Origin: Bifidobacterium pseudolongum subsp. globosum
GTDB taxonomy: Bacteria > Actinomycetota > Actinomycetes > Actinomycetales > Bifidobacteriaceae
Direction: 5' to 3'
Length of the DNA stretch: 64,000 bases
NCBI RefSeq assembly: GCF_004155535.1
Contig: NZ_RYUH01000014.1
Location: forward strand, 62,001-126,000
The notes beneath the pieces were generated by a model, which saw only the letters and a list, made by a program, of their open reading frames with translations, searched no databases and was not told the origin of the DNA. A program made the translations under genes and the position numbers. The first letter of the stretch is position 1; every line of letters starts with the position of its first letter. Positions 20,801-28,433 of the stretch are shown in pieces.

Positions 20801-20923
20801 GTGCCATCCCCTTCCCCGACCGGCACGACCGATCCGGTGCAGCCCAGCGCGGCCTTCGCGCGCATGGCGCACACCCACCTGATCCACATCCTCATGCCAT
20901 TCACCAACACCCAAGGAGCATAA
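14900..20923 (+). CDS. Giant membrane-anchored Ig-like / fibronectin-III surface protein
   Basis: A 2007-residue extracytoplasmic protein. A basic N-terminus (about 1-35) leads into one transmembrane helix (about 38-60) that anchors it outside. Residues from about 60 to 420 hold a beta-rich, possibly propeller-like region. From there to about 1490 runs a chain of Ig/cadherin-like units of roughly 90 residues with recurring GDG, VTYTV and DDVASDD-type turns. Two fibronectin-III domains (about 1499-1587 and 1588-1684) have the LxxGTTYxFTVRARNAVGWS signature. Further beta domains and a Pro/Ser/Thr linker follow, before a short C-terminal tail. The start at 14900 has AAAGG 6 bases upstream; an earlier in-frame ATG at 14858 lacks one. 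It is the fn3 gene of the PFNA cluster, proposed in the literature to contact host cytokines. That binding is not visible from sequence. Confidence 0.88.
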   Translation: MARTPHPQPHPGGDAGGARRRTHDLNARVRQFVGARHRPWLVPLVTLLAVVAVIAGAVLVSSVTQRHLQLDDGTVWVTSLQDGKAARYNVRLQEPDTAVAASAPKFDVAQQGASTVLAEGTQVSAIHPSTISLADAAPTGAAMQSFVANGTLALFNRARGDVWVGDAGDVKALNAAETPAHMKLGVGGLAAVTADGTVYGYRPKDGMVLAIDDRGAPDHVREAGSLSDGKAQSADSFTVVDGQGVISDGDDIIWNGGRATFADAAPLVLQAPSADGKQGAWVAAGAPSGLALVDLTKRGGEARLIASGGQGEPAQPASSGGCVYAAFAQHANNSVRACSAADNPAYATLEEVTPTSQLQFRVNHRLVVLNDVANGNIWNPDESTDVIKIQWKTIETRQNEAERSNDDSTSNKHTFEKTCSTQSGQIKAVDDTFGVRAGAHQILDVLRNDEQTDCSVLRITSVSAPKNGTITISPIYDGRYLQLDASHAGAGAVTFTYEIGDGRDQTSQGTVTLNVTGAENRAPRQTDAPEQIDVEQGASYTGNVLGAFTDDDGDPLTLVNATVENTDEATVSTRADGLLTFNAGSMAVGRATVRLTVSDGRETATGTVYFSVRPANTLPAVIDPLIRRTTPGTAMRVSLKQYVHGTSAEPARLTQVDTPDKATTTLNASDMSFSFTAQTPGTYYVPYTVTQGTIPATGLARIEVEALTEDTSKPVAANDVALLGADNTAIVEPLANDVDPMGGVLSVTSVKAPANTNVKVGLVSNKRVYLTAVRMPTEPIPIEYTVANEVGASNGTIVLQPPAPSHASSAPKASNVNVSVRTGGIVSVDVPDHVSYSDGTTITLGNDLQYDPETFRGLVFVASDIVRYQAPAEPGSYPVTYTVRDNLGNAASATITFAVHEANAETKAEANPVDVDAQVAAGQKIRIPITLRGIDADGDDVQLLGLGNTAPTKGRIAEVGADYLIYEAYTDSTGTDEFTYAVEDWTGRRAQASVRVGIFQSGANSTVYARDDTITLRPNTTTTVPVLINDVASDDSELTVSDHLELQGISEASVHDGQITFTTPDKAGTAFIVYAISNAAGLGDTATLTVTTDPQAPIAPPTAYDYRVPAIATIDKRSVDVDVSPWIANPSGGADELEVGIDPSAAGSARVRGGTTITVDLTDEARAVPYTVTNTTHNVTSTAFIQVPAYGVFPPTLRPKAPALTVNAGSTITISIADYVRVGAGKTAVVESRDSVSATKAADADLYVDDQTLSFTAPDDYSGPASITFTATDGKREGRQSGVKLINSAVITLPITVVGGQTPPPTFSSTAVDVVAGESPITIDLTALTHSAAPGGHDPYTYRGGATASGITANLSAEGKLVVSAEAGAKPGATASVPITISYGHGEVNAGITVRVVASLRPLARVSGTTTKINAGETVTVPVLQGAYNPFPDEPLKIVDAAMESGSTLTLATSGDSLSVTAPQDTSAQSARVVVTVEDATGSAARHVTATFTFMIAAVPDAPRLSPVGGDAQDGAVALQWTPGNANGSPITEYEVRWNGGQKVCGAVTTCQVTGLKNGTTYLFTVRARNAVGWSADSNQVEGKPDRAPEAPANVEVKGGYRSASVSWSTGNYEGTRPDSYTVRLVGPRGWTQQQSGVTSSPANFEIPNNVIGEGSFTATVIAHNPVGNSKEGVSKGTSDVWGDPEAPTVKLEQVDDEHLRVSMTPGHLRGTGCTAVTLSHGSGMDCSGGSVLVPITNDMYFTDVTIKATIAPAKPGVTPASADSNPVPVSVGVGTSSVTVSGDGGTCTASWSTDGGKATEVHVRFGDIDRREGRDGEVSTSIGPWQSCPVATVQPFVKDHGGAVATGESPHVHKVDPRIDAGQLGVQWSQNDEHKVLVTNNNAIDTYGMGNETNLYVGSPSNPVLVGWDGTSTAVTVPDGVPDDAQWFVKVTINGEKSSQTEWARISGTRHKLPVMPTPDPSTPGPVPSPSPTGTTDPVQPSAAFARMAHTHLIHILMPFTNTQGA

Positions 20924-20926
20924 GCC

Positions 20927-22183
20927 ATGGCGAACCACGAACCAGAGCAGCCGCAGATCACCGAGGAGACGGTCCTCTCCACCGAGGCCGGCGGTCTGGC
21001 CGCCGATCCGCTTGCGGCGGCGGCCGACGCGACCGTGCTCGGCCAGTCGCCGGTGCAGGTGCGCCCCGCGGCCACGGCGATGCCGGTGCCCGGACTGCCC
21101 CCGCGCACGGCGGCGCCTGCCGTGCCATCGGTGACGTCGCCGGTGGCGCCGGCCACCACGCCACGCACGCCAAGCCGCCCGACGGCGATGCCGCAGCCAG
21201 CCGCCGGCGCCTCCACGCTGACGGCGGACCAGATCACGCGGTTCAGCACGCAGTTCGAGGCGATCGTGCGCAACGTCTCGCAGGTCGTGGTGGGCAAGGA
21301 GCAGCCGGTGCGCCAGTGCGTCACCGCGCTCGTGGCCGGCGGCCACATCCTGCTCGAAGACTACCCGGGCACCGGCAAGACGCAGCTCGCGCGCGGCTTG
21401 GCCCGCTCGATCGACACGTCGTTCAAGCGCATCCAGTTCACGCCCGACCTGCTGCCGAGCGACGTGGTCGGCGTCACGTTCTACGACCAGAAGACCGGCG
21501 AGTTCAGCTTCCGCAAAGGCCCGATCTTCGCGTCGATCGTGCTCGCCGACGAAATCAACCGCGCCTCGCCGAAGACGCAGTCCGCGCTGCTCGAGGTGAT
21601 GGAGGAGCAGAAGGTGACGGTGGACGGCGCCACCTACGACGTGCCGCAGCCCTTCGTCGTCATCGCCACGCAGAACCCGGTCGAACAGCTCGGCACCTAC
21701 AAGCTGCCCGAAGCGCAGATGGACCGCTTCCTCATCAAGACCACGATCGGCTACCCCTCGCACGAGTCGAGCGTCGACATCCTGCGGCAGATCAACATCG
21801 GCGACCGCGCCACGCATGTGTCGCCGGTGGCCACCGGCGCCGACGTGCTCGCGATGCGCACGCTCGCGCAATCCGTGCACATCGACGACGCGATCTACGA
21901 GTACATCGTGCGCCTCGTGGAGAGCACGCGCCACCACGAAAGCATCGCCGTGGGCTCGTCGATGCGCGGCGCGCTCGCGTTGACGCTGTGCGCGCGCGTC
22001 TGGGCCGCCGCCGACAACCGCGGCTACGTGATCCCCGACGACGTCAAGGCCCTGGCGGTGCCGGTGCTCGCCCACCGCGTGCTGCTCACGTCCGAAGCGC
22101 TGTTCACGGCGCTGACCGCCGAGCAGGTGGTGGCGCAGATCCTCGAGGAAGTGCCCGCGCCCGCGCAATCCGCCGCACTCTGA
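20927..22183 (+). CDS. MoxR-family AAA+ ATPase
   Basis: A 418-residue cytoplasmic ATPase. About 95 low-complexity Ala/Pro residues precede the AAA+ core. Walker A is DYPGTGKTQLARG, Walker B is VLADEINRASPK, sensor 1 is VIATQNP, and the arginine-containing PEAQMDRF motif follows. MoxR proteins act as chaperones that insert cofactors or assemble complexes, usually beside DUF58 and transglutaminase-like genes, exactly as here. A strong AAGGAG ribosome site lies 8 bases upstream, immediately after the surface-protein stop. It corresponds to aaa-atp in the PFNA cluster. The client is unknown; the neighbouring membrane proteins are the obvious candidates. Confidence 0.93.
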   Translation: MANHEPEQPQITEETVLSTEAGGLAADPLAAAADATVLGQSPVQVRPAATAMPVPGLPPRTAAPAVPSVTSPVAPATTPRTPSRPTAMPQPAAGASTLTADQITRFSTQFEAIVRNVSQVVVGKEQPVRQCVTALVAGGHILLEDYPGTGKTQLARGLARSIDTSFKRIQFTPDLLPSDVVGVTFYDQKTGEFSFRKGPIFASIVLADEINRASPKTQSALLEVMEEQKVTVDGATYDVPQPFVVIATQNPVEQLGTYKLPEAQMDRFLIKTTIGYPSHESSVDILRQINIGDRATHVSPVATGADVLAMRTLAQSVHIDDAIYEYIVRLVESTRHHESIAVGSSMRGALALTLCARVWAAADNRGYVIPDDVKALAVPVLAHRVLLTSEALFTALTAEQVVAQILEEVPAPAQSAAL

Positions 22184-22214
22184 CACCCACACGACCATCC
22201 ACGAAAGCAGCACC

Positions 22215-23438
22215 ATGACCGATCCCGCAGCACGCGCACTGCGCCGGCGCGCGTTCCAGCAACGCGCGCGCCGGGCCCGCAGGCGCGCACAGCGCGCGCT
22301 CACCGCCTACATCTCGCCGCTCGGCTGGGCCACGATCGCGTGCGCCGCCATCTGCCTGACCATGTTCGCCACGCTCGGCTGGCATGAGATGCTCGCCGCG
22401 GGCCTCGTGTGCGTGGCCATGCTGCTCGCCGCGCTCGTGCTCTCGCTCGGCAACACGTCGTTCCACGCGTCGATCGCTGTCTCGCAGCGCCGCGTGAGCG
22501 TGCATGACGCCGTGCATGTGCAGGTGACGGTGGAGAACCCGGGCGCCACGCCGACCGCGAGCGCACGCGCCGACCTGCCGATGGGCGACGAACACGAGCG
22601 TTTCGGCATCCCGATGCTCGCGAGCCACCAGTCGAAGCGCACCACGGTGAGTTTCACCACGATCAAACGCGCCGTGCTGCCGATCGGCCCGTTGATGATC
22701 CGCAAGGGCGACCCCTTCGGCCTCATGCGCCACGAGCGGCGGCTCGCCGAACGCGTGACCGTCTACATCCACCCCACCGTGGTGGCGCTCGGCATGCTGC
22801 ACGCCGGCATTCCGCGCGACCTCGAAGGCAACCCGACCGGCGACATCGTGGACGACGACCTCGATTTCTACGGCCTGCGCGAATACGAGCCGGGTGACGA
22901 CGTGCGCAATGTGCACTGGCTGAGTAGCGCGAAGACCGGCATGTTGATGATCCGCCAGTTCGAAGCCACGCGGCGCACCGACACGTCGCTCAGCCTCGGC
23001 GTGAACCCCGACGACTACGTGGATGCCAGCGAATTCGAGCTTGCCGTCAGCGCCCACGCGTCGATCGGCGTGCAGGCGCTGCGCGAGGACCGGCCATTGT
23101 ATGCGCACGTGGGCGCCACACACACCAATCCGGCCAATCCCATGGTGTTCCTCGACGAGTGCAGCGCCGTCGAGCCGCGGCTCGGCGACGCGCGCAACCT
23201 CGCGCAGGGCGCGCTCGCGTTCACGCCGGACGCCTCGCTGTACTGCTTCACCGTCGGCTCGCTCAAACCGCTCGACGACATCCGGCGCATGGCGTCCACG
23301 CTGCCGCAGTCGGCGCGCGTCGTCGTCGTGCAGACCGCGCCGGGGGCCACGCGCGGCCTGCGTGATTTCGGCGATTTCACGCTCGCCACGATCGGCGAGC
23401 TCAATGACCTGCCGCTCGTCATGGGAGCGATGCGATGA
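22215..23438 (+). CDS. DUF58 membrane protein
   Basis: A 407-residue protein. A basic N-terminus is followed by two hydrophobic helices (about 30-75), then an extracytoplasmic-looking beta region, then the DUF58 core with LREYEPGDDVRNVHWLSSAKTG and MIRQFEATRR, the family signature. DUF58 proteins have a von Willebrand A-like fold and almost always accompany a MoxR ATPase, probably as its partner. The stop overlaps the start of the next gene by ATGA (23435-23438), so the two are translationally coupled. The ribosome site is weak. Confidence 0.9.
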   Translation: MTDPAARALRRRAFQQRARRARRRAQRALTAYISPLGWATIACAAICLTMFATLGWHEMLAAGLVCVAMLLAALVLSLGNTSFHASIAVSQRRVSVHDAVHVQVTVENPGATPTASARADLPMGDEHERFGIPMLASHQSKRTTVSFTTIKRAVLPIGPLMIRKGDPFGLMRHERRLAERVTVYIHPTVVALGMLHAGIPRDLEGNPTGDIVDDDLDFYGLREYEPGDDVRNVHWLSSAKTGMLMIRQFEATRRTDTSLSLGVNPDDYVDASEFELAVSAHASIGVQALREDRPLYAHVGATHTNPANPMVFLDECSAVEPRLGDARNLAQGALAFTPDASLYCFTVGSLKPLDDIRRMASTLPQSARVVVVQTAPGATRGLRDFGDFTLATIGELNDLPLVMGAMR

Positions 23439-25861
23439 ACCTCAACCCCATGCACTCCCCCGACCTCGACCGTTCGATGACGACCGGCACCGGCACGACG
23501 ACCGGCTCATGGGCGCAATCGACCCATTCGGTGATCTGGCGCACCAACACCGGCACGCCGTCGCACCGCATGGTGGGCGAACGCATCCCGTGGCGCCCCA
23601 CGCTCATCGCCTGTGCTGCGGTCGCGCTCACCGTGCTGCTCGCATGCGCCAATCTGGTGGACGTCTACGGCTCGTTCGGCCTGTGGGCGGCCGCGGCCAT
23701 CCCCGCCGCCCTGATCGGCGCGGGCGTCGCCGCGATGAGCGTGCTGCCCGCGCTGCGCGTCTGGTGGCAGCTCGTGGCCCTCGTCGTGGCCCAATGGATC
23801 CTCGGGCCGGTCATCTGCTGCAACGGCACCACGCTCGCCCATGTGGTGCCGACGGCTGCCACCTTGCGTGACGGCTGGTCGGCCACATTCGGCTCGTTCA
23901 AATACCTCATCTCGATCGCGCCGCCGGTCGGCTCCGGACAGGGCGCGTTGATGGCCGTGTGGACGCTGTGCCTGTGGGGCACGGCGCTCGCCGGGTTCTT
24001 CGCGGTGATGCGCGAGAGGCACTGGTCCTTCGTCACCGTGGCCTTCCTGCTCGCCATCAGCGCGGCGAGCGCGCTGCTCGGCACCGACGACGGCTGGATG
24101 CGTGTGCCGGCCGGCATCATCGCCGCGCTCGTGCTCATCGTCTGGATGGCCTACAAGTGGGGCGTGCTCGAAGCCGGCCGCTGGCTCAGCTCCGCGGTGA
24201 TCATGGTGCTCGCCGCAGCCGTGGCGTGCGGCGGCTGCCTGCTCGTGGGCCAACAACGCGTCACGTTGCGCGACCATTACGACCCGCCGCTGAGCCCCTA
24301 TGACTACGTGAGCCCGTTGAGCGGCATGCGCGCCTACATCAAGGAGCACAAAGACACCACGCTGCTCACCGTGCAGGGCCTGCCCGCGGGCACACCGGTG
24401 CGCCTCGCCGTGATGGACCGCTTCGACGGCAACGTGTGGAACCTGTCCGACCAGCGCGAGGCGCGCGACTCGTCGAACTACGTGCGCGTCGGCACGCGCA
24501 TCCCCACGCAGGACACCGGCCGCACGTTCGACGCCACGTTCACCGTGCACGAAGGCTTGCACGAAGATTGGCTGCCGCTCGCCGGCGCCGCGACCGGCGT
24601 GCGGTTCGCCGACGAGGGGCTCACGCGCGCGTTCTACTACAACACCGGCACCGACACCGGACTGCTGGCGAGCGGCGTGCGCGATGGCCTCACCTACACC
24701 GAAAGCGGCGTGGTGCCCGCCATGCCCACCGACCAGCAGATCGCCGGGGCGAAAGGCGCCGCGGTGGCCCAGCCGCAGGCGCAGGACGTGCCGCAGTCGG
24801 TGGGCGAGCTCGCCACGGCGATCGCCGGCGGCCGGTCGAACGGCGGCGAGGCGGCGCAGGCACTCGCCGAGACGCTCAAGGACCGCGGCTGGTTCTCGCA
24901 CGGCCTCGCCTCGGACTACCCGTCGCTGCCCGGGCACGGCAATTTCCGCCTCACGCGCCTGCTCGCGGGCACGGCGATGGTCGGCGACAGCGAACAGTAT
25001 GCTTCGGCGATGGCCCTGATGGCGCGCGAACTGGGCCTGAGCAGCCGCGTCGTGCTCGGGTTCCTACCCAAAGACGGCGACGGCGAGATCTCCGACGAGC
25101 GCGCACAGACCGCGGGCGGCACCACGACGATCGACTTCACCGGCAACGATGTGACGGCATGGGTCGAGATCAACCTCGTAGGCCATGGCTGGGTGCCGTT
25201 CTACCCCACGCCGAAAGAAACGAAGACGCCCGACGACAACCAGAATCTCACGCCGCCCAATCCGCAGTCGCTCGTCCGGCAGCCGCCGGTGCCGCTGACC
25301 GACCCGTTGCGCGACGAGCAGAACACGACCGGCCAGTCGTCGCTCGACGGTGACGAGGCCGACGAGACGCCGCGCGACGAGCGGTGGGCGCGCGTCGCGC
25401 AGGTCGCGCGCGCCGTGGCCGTCTATGGCTCGCCCGTGTGGATCGTGCTGCTCGTGTGCGCGTTGATCCTGGCCGTCAAGGCGGCGCAGCTCGCCTGGCT
25501 GCGCCGGCATGGGCGCCCTGGCGCGCGCATCGCGGCCGGCTGGCGCGCCGCCGCCACGCTCGCCAGGCAGAGCGGCGTGCAGGTGCACGGCACGCGGCGC
25601 GAACAGTCCCAGCAGATCGCCGACGAACTGCATCTCGACCCCGCACCGTTCAACGAAGCGGTGCGCGAGGCGGATTATGCGGCGTTCTCGGGCGTGCCGG
25701 CGGATGAGTGCGCGGCCGAGGCGTACTGGAAGCGCATCGACGCCCTGCGTGGCAGCATGCTCGCCGCGCTGCCGCGGTGGCGCCGCTGGCGCACGCGGCT
25801 GTCGTTGCGCGGCCTGTGGCACAGCCGCCAATCAGGCACACGAGGCAAGGAGCAGCGATGA
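23435..25861 (+). CDS. Transglutaminase-like membrane protein, catalytic triad lost
   Basis: An 808-residue protein (tgm of the PFNA cluster). Several hydrophobic helices lie at about 50-290. A large extracytoplasmic part follows, holding a transglutaminase-like core at about 480-600. A helix at about 665-690 and a cytoplasmic tail end the protein. The core keeps the family framework (EQYASAMALMARELGLSSRVVLGF, TAWVEINLVGHGWVPFYPTP), but the three catalytic positions are changed. The nucleophile Cys is S519 (DSEQYAS), the His is T574 (DVTAWVE), and the Asp is Y590 (FYPTP, normally DPTP). It is therefore probably not a cross-linking enzyme or protease but a binding or scaffold protein. It overlaps duf58 upstream and prpC downstream by ATGA. 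Confidence 0.88.
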   Translation: MNLNPMHSPDLDRSMTTGTGTTTGSWAQSTHSVIWRTNTGTPSHRMVGERIPWRPTLIACAAVALTVLLACANLVDVYGSFGLWAAAAIPAALIGAGVAAMSVLPALRVWWQLVALVVAQWILGPVICCNGTTLAHVVPTAATLRDGWSATFGSFKYLISIAPPVGSGQGALMAVWTLCLWGTALAGFFAVMRERHWSFVTVAFLLAISAASALLGTDDGWMRVPAGIIAALVLIVWMAYKWGVLEAGRWLSSAVIMVLAAAVACGGCLLVGQQRVTLRDHYDPPLSPYDYVSPLSGMRAYIKEHKDTTLLTVQGLPAGTPVRLAVMDRFDGNVWNLSDQREARDSSNYVRVGTRIPTQDTGRTFDATFTVHEGLHEDWLPLAGAATGVRFADEGLTRAFYYNTGTDTGLLASGVRDGLTYTESGVVPAMPTDQQIAGAKGAAVAQPQAQDVPQSVGELATAIAGGRSNGGEAAQALAETLKDRGWFSHGLASDYPSLPGHGNFRLTRLLAGTAMVGDSEQYASAMALMARELGLSSRVVLGFLPKDGDGEISDERAQTAGGTTTIDFTGNDVTAWVEINLVGHGWVPFYPTPKETKTPDDNQNLTPPNPQSLVRQPPVPLTDPLRDEQNTTGQSSLDGDEADETPRDERWARVAQVARAVAVYGSPVWIVLLVCALILAVKAAQLAWLRRHGRPGARIAAGWRAAATLARQSGVQVHGTRREQSQQIADELHLDPAPFNEAVREADYAAFSGVPADECAAEAYWKRIDALRGSMLAALPRWRRWRTRLSLRGLWHSRQSGTRGKEQR

Positions 25862-26952
25862 ACGAGGCGATTGCGGTGGGCGCGCTCACCGATGTCGGCA
25901 TGCGGCGCGCCACGAACCAGGACGCGTTCCTCGCCGAACGCGGCGTGTATGTGGTATGCGACGGCATGGGCGGCGAGTCGGGCGGCGAGCGCGCGAGCGC
26001 CATCGCCGTCGAGGAATTCGCGCGTCTGGCGGCGGGCGGCGAACGCACACGCGTCGCCATCGACGCGGCCGTGCAGCGCGCGCAACGCCGTGCCCGCGCG
26101 CTTGGCGTGCGGCTCGGCGGCATCGCCGGCACCACGATCAGCGGCATCGTGCTGCCGCAGTGGGGTACCGGCGCGGCCCCGCACGGCGCGCATGCAGCCG
26201 CGCATATGCCTGGCGTGGATGCCGAGCCGGTCATCGACGATTGGGATGCCACACAGCCGGGCGCCACGCTCGACGACAGCACGATCACCGGTGAGTGGCA
26301 GACGGCGCGCGGCGGGTGTGCTGACCCATGCTACGTCGTCAACATCGGCGATTCGCGCACCTACCATATGGAACGCGCGGATTCGGCGGTCATGACGTGG
26401 GACGCCCGCACGTTCACACAACTCACGCATGACCATTCGAGCAGGCAGGAGGCGATCGACGCCGGCATGGACGAAGCCGAGGCCGGGCGCCGGATCGCGC
26501 GCAACGTCATCACGCGCTGCATCGGCGCGCCGCACGGCACCCGCGCCGACGTGTTCATGGCGCCGGCGCGCGGGCGGTTCATTATATGTTCCGATGGGTG
26601 CCATGGCGAGCTCGAAGACGCTACGATTGCCTCTATCGCCGCCGCGCACGACGACGCGGCGGGCGCGGCCCGCGCGCTTGTGCAGGCGTCGCTCGACGCG
26701 GGCGGCAGTGATAATGTGACTGTGGTGGTCGTGGATATGCCGGCCGGCCGCGCCGCGCTGGGCGCGCGTCTGGAGGACGATGAGGACCTCGGCGACGTGC
26801 ATGGGCTCGACGACGCCACGGTGCAGACCCGAACCGGCGCACAACAATTGGACCTGAATGCGTGGCGGCGCACACCGCCACGTGATGGGGGCCGGGCATG
26901 CGCAGATGCCCGGCTCAGCAGAGAACACAGAGAGGAACAACAAGCATGGTGA
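25858..26952 (+). CDS. prpC: PP2C-family Ser/Thr protein phosphatase
   Basis: A 364-residue metal-dependent phosphatase, the natural antagonist of the kinase at the head of the operon. PP2C motifs are all present: RATNQDAFL, VCDGMGGESGG (metal-binding Asp and Gly), GIAGTTISG, VNIGDSRTYHM, LTHDHS, FIICSDGCHGE and GGSDNVTVVV. An insert of about 60 residues lies between the GTT strand and the GDSR motif. A C-terminal tail of about 55 residues follows the catalytic core. The start at 25858 is chosen by the ATGA overlap with the upstream stop and by the N-terminal alignment to the family. No membrane helix is seen, so it acts in the cytoplasm. Confidence 0.92.
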   Translation: MNEAIAVGALTDVGMRRATNQDAFLAERGVYVVCDGMGGESGGERASAIAVEEFARLAAGGERTRVAIDAAVQRAQRRARALGVRLGGIAGTTISGIVLPQWGTGAAPHGAHAAAHMPGVDAEPVIDDWDATQPGATLDDSTITGEWQTARGGCADPCYVVNIGDSRTYHMERADSAVMTWDARTFTQLTHDHSSRQEAIDAGMDEAEAGRRIARNVITRCIGAPHGTRADVFMAPARGRFIICSDGCHGELEDATIASIAAAHDDAAGAARALVQASLDAGGSDNVTVVVVDMPAGRAALGARLEDDEDLGDVHGLDDATVQTRTGAQQLDLNAWRRTPPRDGGRACADARLSREHREEQQAW

Positions 26953-27665
26953 GTTACGACGAGGCGGTTGCGATCGTGCAGGACCCGCAGGCGGACCCCG
27001 TGATGCTGGCCAAAGTGGCCTACGAGAACCCGGAGTTCGGTGCCAACGTGGCGGCGCACCCCCGCGCCTACCCGGGCCTGAAGCGCTGGATTGCGCAGTT
27101 CGGCGACGAGCGCGCGCGGCGCATGGTGGCGCAGCAGGGCTATGAGTCGCCGCTCGCCCCCATCGAGGACCGCGAGGAAGCCGCGCAGCCGGAACCGGCC
27201 GTGGTGGCCGAAGCCGCCGCGGTGGCGCAGACGCCGGCCTCGTTCGAGCCGCAAGGGTATTCGGGCGTGGAGATGCTCGACGAACAGTTCAACAGCCTGC
27301 CCGACGAATCGGTGCTGCCGTCGTTCGTCACTTCCGCGGACGTGCAGGCCATGGCGCATGACGCCGCGCAAAGCTCCCCGCAGGCCTATGAGCCGCAGCA
27401 GCCGGCCGAACAGTCGTACGATCCGGCGCGGCAGCAAGCCGCCGCCGGCGCACAGGCCCAGCCGGCCGCCGCGAACGCATACGGGTTCACGGCGCAGCAG
27501 GCGGCCACCACCAACGACCCGGCCGTCATGCAGCAGATCGCGCAGTATGCGCCCGAACTGCATGCGGCGCTCGCCGGCAACCCCTATCTCTACCCCGAAC
27601 TGCGGGCGTGGCTCGGCATGTTGGGCAACCCCGCCGTCAACGAGGTCCTCTCGCACCGCCAGTGA
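26946..27665 (+). CDS. Variant leucine-rich-repeat (LRV) protein
   Basis: A 239-residue acidic protein ending the operon. It has an N-terminal helical unit (about 5-48, with DPMLAKVAYENPEFGANVAAHPRAYPGLKRW-like spacing). A long Ala/Gln/Glu/Pro-rich disordered middle follows. A second copy of the unit lies at about 190-238 (VMQQIAQYAPELHAALAGNPYLYPELRAWL). The two copies share the pattern of a short helix, a NP.L/Y turn and RxWL, as in LRV-type domains common in bifidobacteria. The start at 26946 overlaps the phosphatase stop by 7 bases. It may be a binding adaptor for the kinase/phosphatase pair; no enzyme motif is visible. Confidence 0.78.
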   Translation: MVSYDEAVAIVQDPQADPVMLAKVAYENPEFGANVAAHPRAYPGLKRWIAQFGDERARRMVAQQGYESPLAPIEDREEAAQPEPAVVAEAAAVAQTPASFEPQGYSGVEMLDEQFNSLPDESVLPSFVTSADVQAMAHDAAQSSPQAYEPQQPAEQSYDPARQQAAAGAQAQPAAANAYGFTAQQAATTNDPAVMQQIAQYAPELHAALAGNPYLYPELRAWLGMLGNPAVNEVLSHRQ

Positions 27666-27675
27666 CGCCATACAA

Positions 27676-27714
27676 CGCGTGAGGCCCATGCACACTGTGC
27701 ATGGGCCTCACGCG
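27676..27714. terminator. Bidirectional terminator between PFNA operon and FHA gene
   Basis: A perfect palindrome with 19-base arms (CGCGTGAGGCCCATGCACA and its complement) around a single central base. It lies between two convergent genes and can fold on both transcripts. No T-run is present on either side. Confidence 0.8.
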
Positions 27715-27730
27715 TATAAAGAACAATCCC

Positions 27731-28348
27731 CTAGGCCTGTTCGAAATCGAAGATCTGGTCGCCGATGCGGATGCGCGCGGGGGCGTGCAGCTGCACGGGC
27801 GCGCCCTTGTGTACGGGCGTCTCGGTGTCCCCCTCGTAGATCGCGGTGCCGTTGAGCGAACCGAAGTCCTCGAGCCACATCGAGCCGTCCTCGTCGAAGC
27901 TGATGGCCGCGTGGTTGCGTGAGACCGTGCGCGTGGGGTCGATGAGGCGCACCGATTTCGCGCCCGCCGGAATGTCCTGCGAGGGGCGGCGGCCCATCAG
28001 CACGCCCATGTCCACGAGGATCGTCTGCCCGGTGATCTCGTTGGTCATGCGGTAGTTCGCTCGCGGCTGCTTCATGAACGCCGTGGAGAGGACGGTGCCG
28101 TCCCATTCCTCACTGCCCTGCGCGTCGGACGCCGCGGTGTATTCGAGGTCGGCGCCCTGCGGGATGAACGAATCGTCGTTGAGCTCGGCCGCGTGCGCAT
28201 CGGCCGTCTGGAGCGGTTCGGGCGCGGCCGGCTGGATCTCGGGGTGGTCGGGATGGAAGTCGTCGGTGGCGCCGAGGATCTGGCCGGCGGCTTCGTCGTC
28301 GGCGTACCAGCCCGGTTCAGGCGCGGGAGGATAAGGTAACTTCTGCAT
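27731..28348 (-). CDS. FHA-domain phosphothreonine-binding protein
   Basis: A 205-residue cytoplasmic protein. The first about 100 residues are Pro/Asp/Ala-rich and probably disordered. The C-terminal forkhead-associated domain (about 105-200) has the conserved set: MGRRPS, LIDPTRTVSRNHAAI, and FGSLNGTAIY, giving the phosphothreonine-contacting Arg, Ser and Asn. It is convergent with the kinase operon, so it is a plausible reader or substrate of the Ser/Thr kinase. In other actinobacteria, FHA proteins serve this role. There is no ribosome site before ATG 28348, but an AAGAAT box ends 6 bases upstream, compatible with a leaderless mRNA. Confidence 0.88.
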   Translation of the reverse strand: MQKLPYPPAPEPGWYADDEAAGQILGATDDFHPDHPEIQPAAPEPLQTADAHAAELNDDSFIPQGADLEYTAASDAQGSEEWDGTVLSTAFMKQPRANYRMTNEITGQTILVDMGVLMGRRPSQDIPAGAKSVRLIDPTRTVSRNHAAISFDEDGSMWLEDFGSLNGTAIYEGDTETPVHKGAPVQLHAPARIRIGDQIFDFEQA

Positions 28349-28354
28349 ACCTGC

Positions 28355-28360
28355 ATTCTT
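28355..28360 (-). promoter_or_regulatory. Candidate -10 box of the FHA gene
   Basis: On the minus strand AAGAAT ends 6 bases before the ATG. The match to TATAAT is modest and no -35 box is clear. I list it because the same spacing recurs at other genes in this window. Confidence 0.3.
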
Positions 28361-28433
28361 ACCACACGCCGCGCGCCTCGCCCAGCCCCCGCCTCACGTT
28401 ATGAACGCGGCGGTGGACCGGCACGGCATATGC

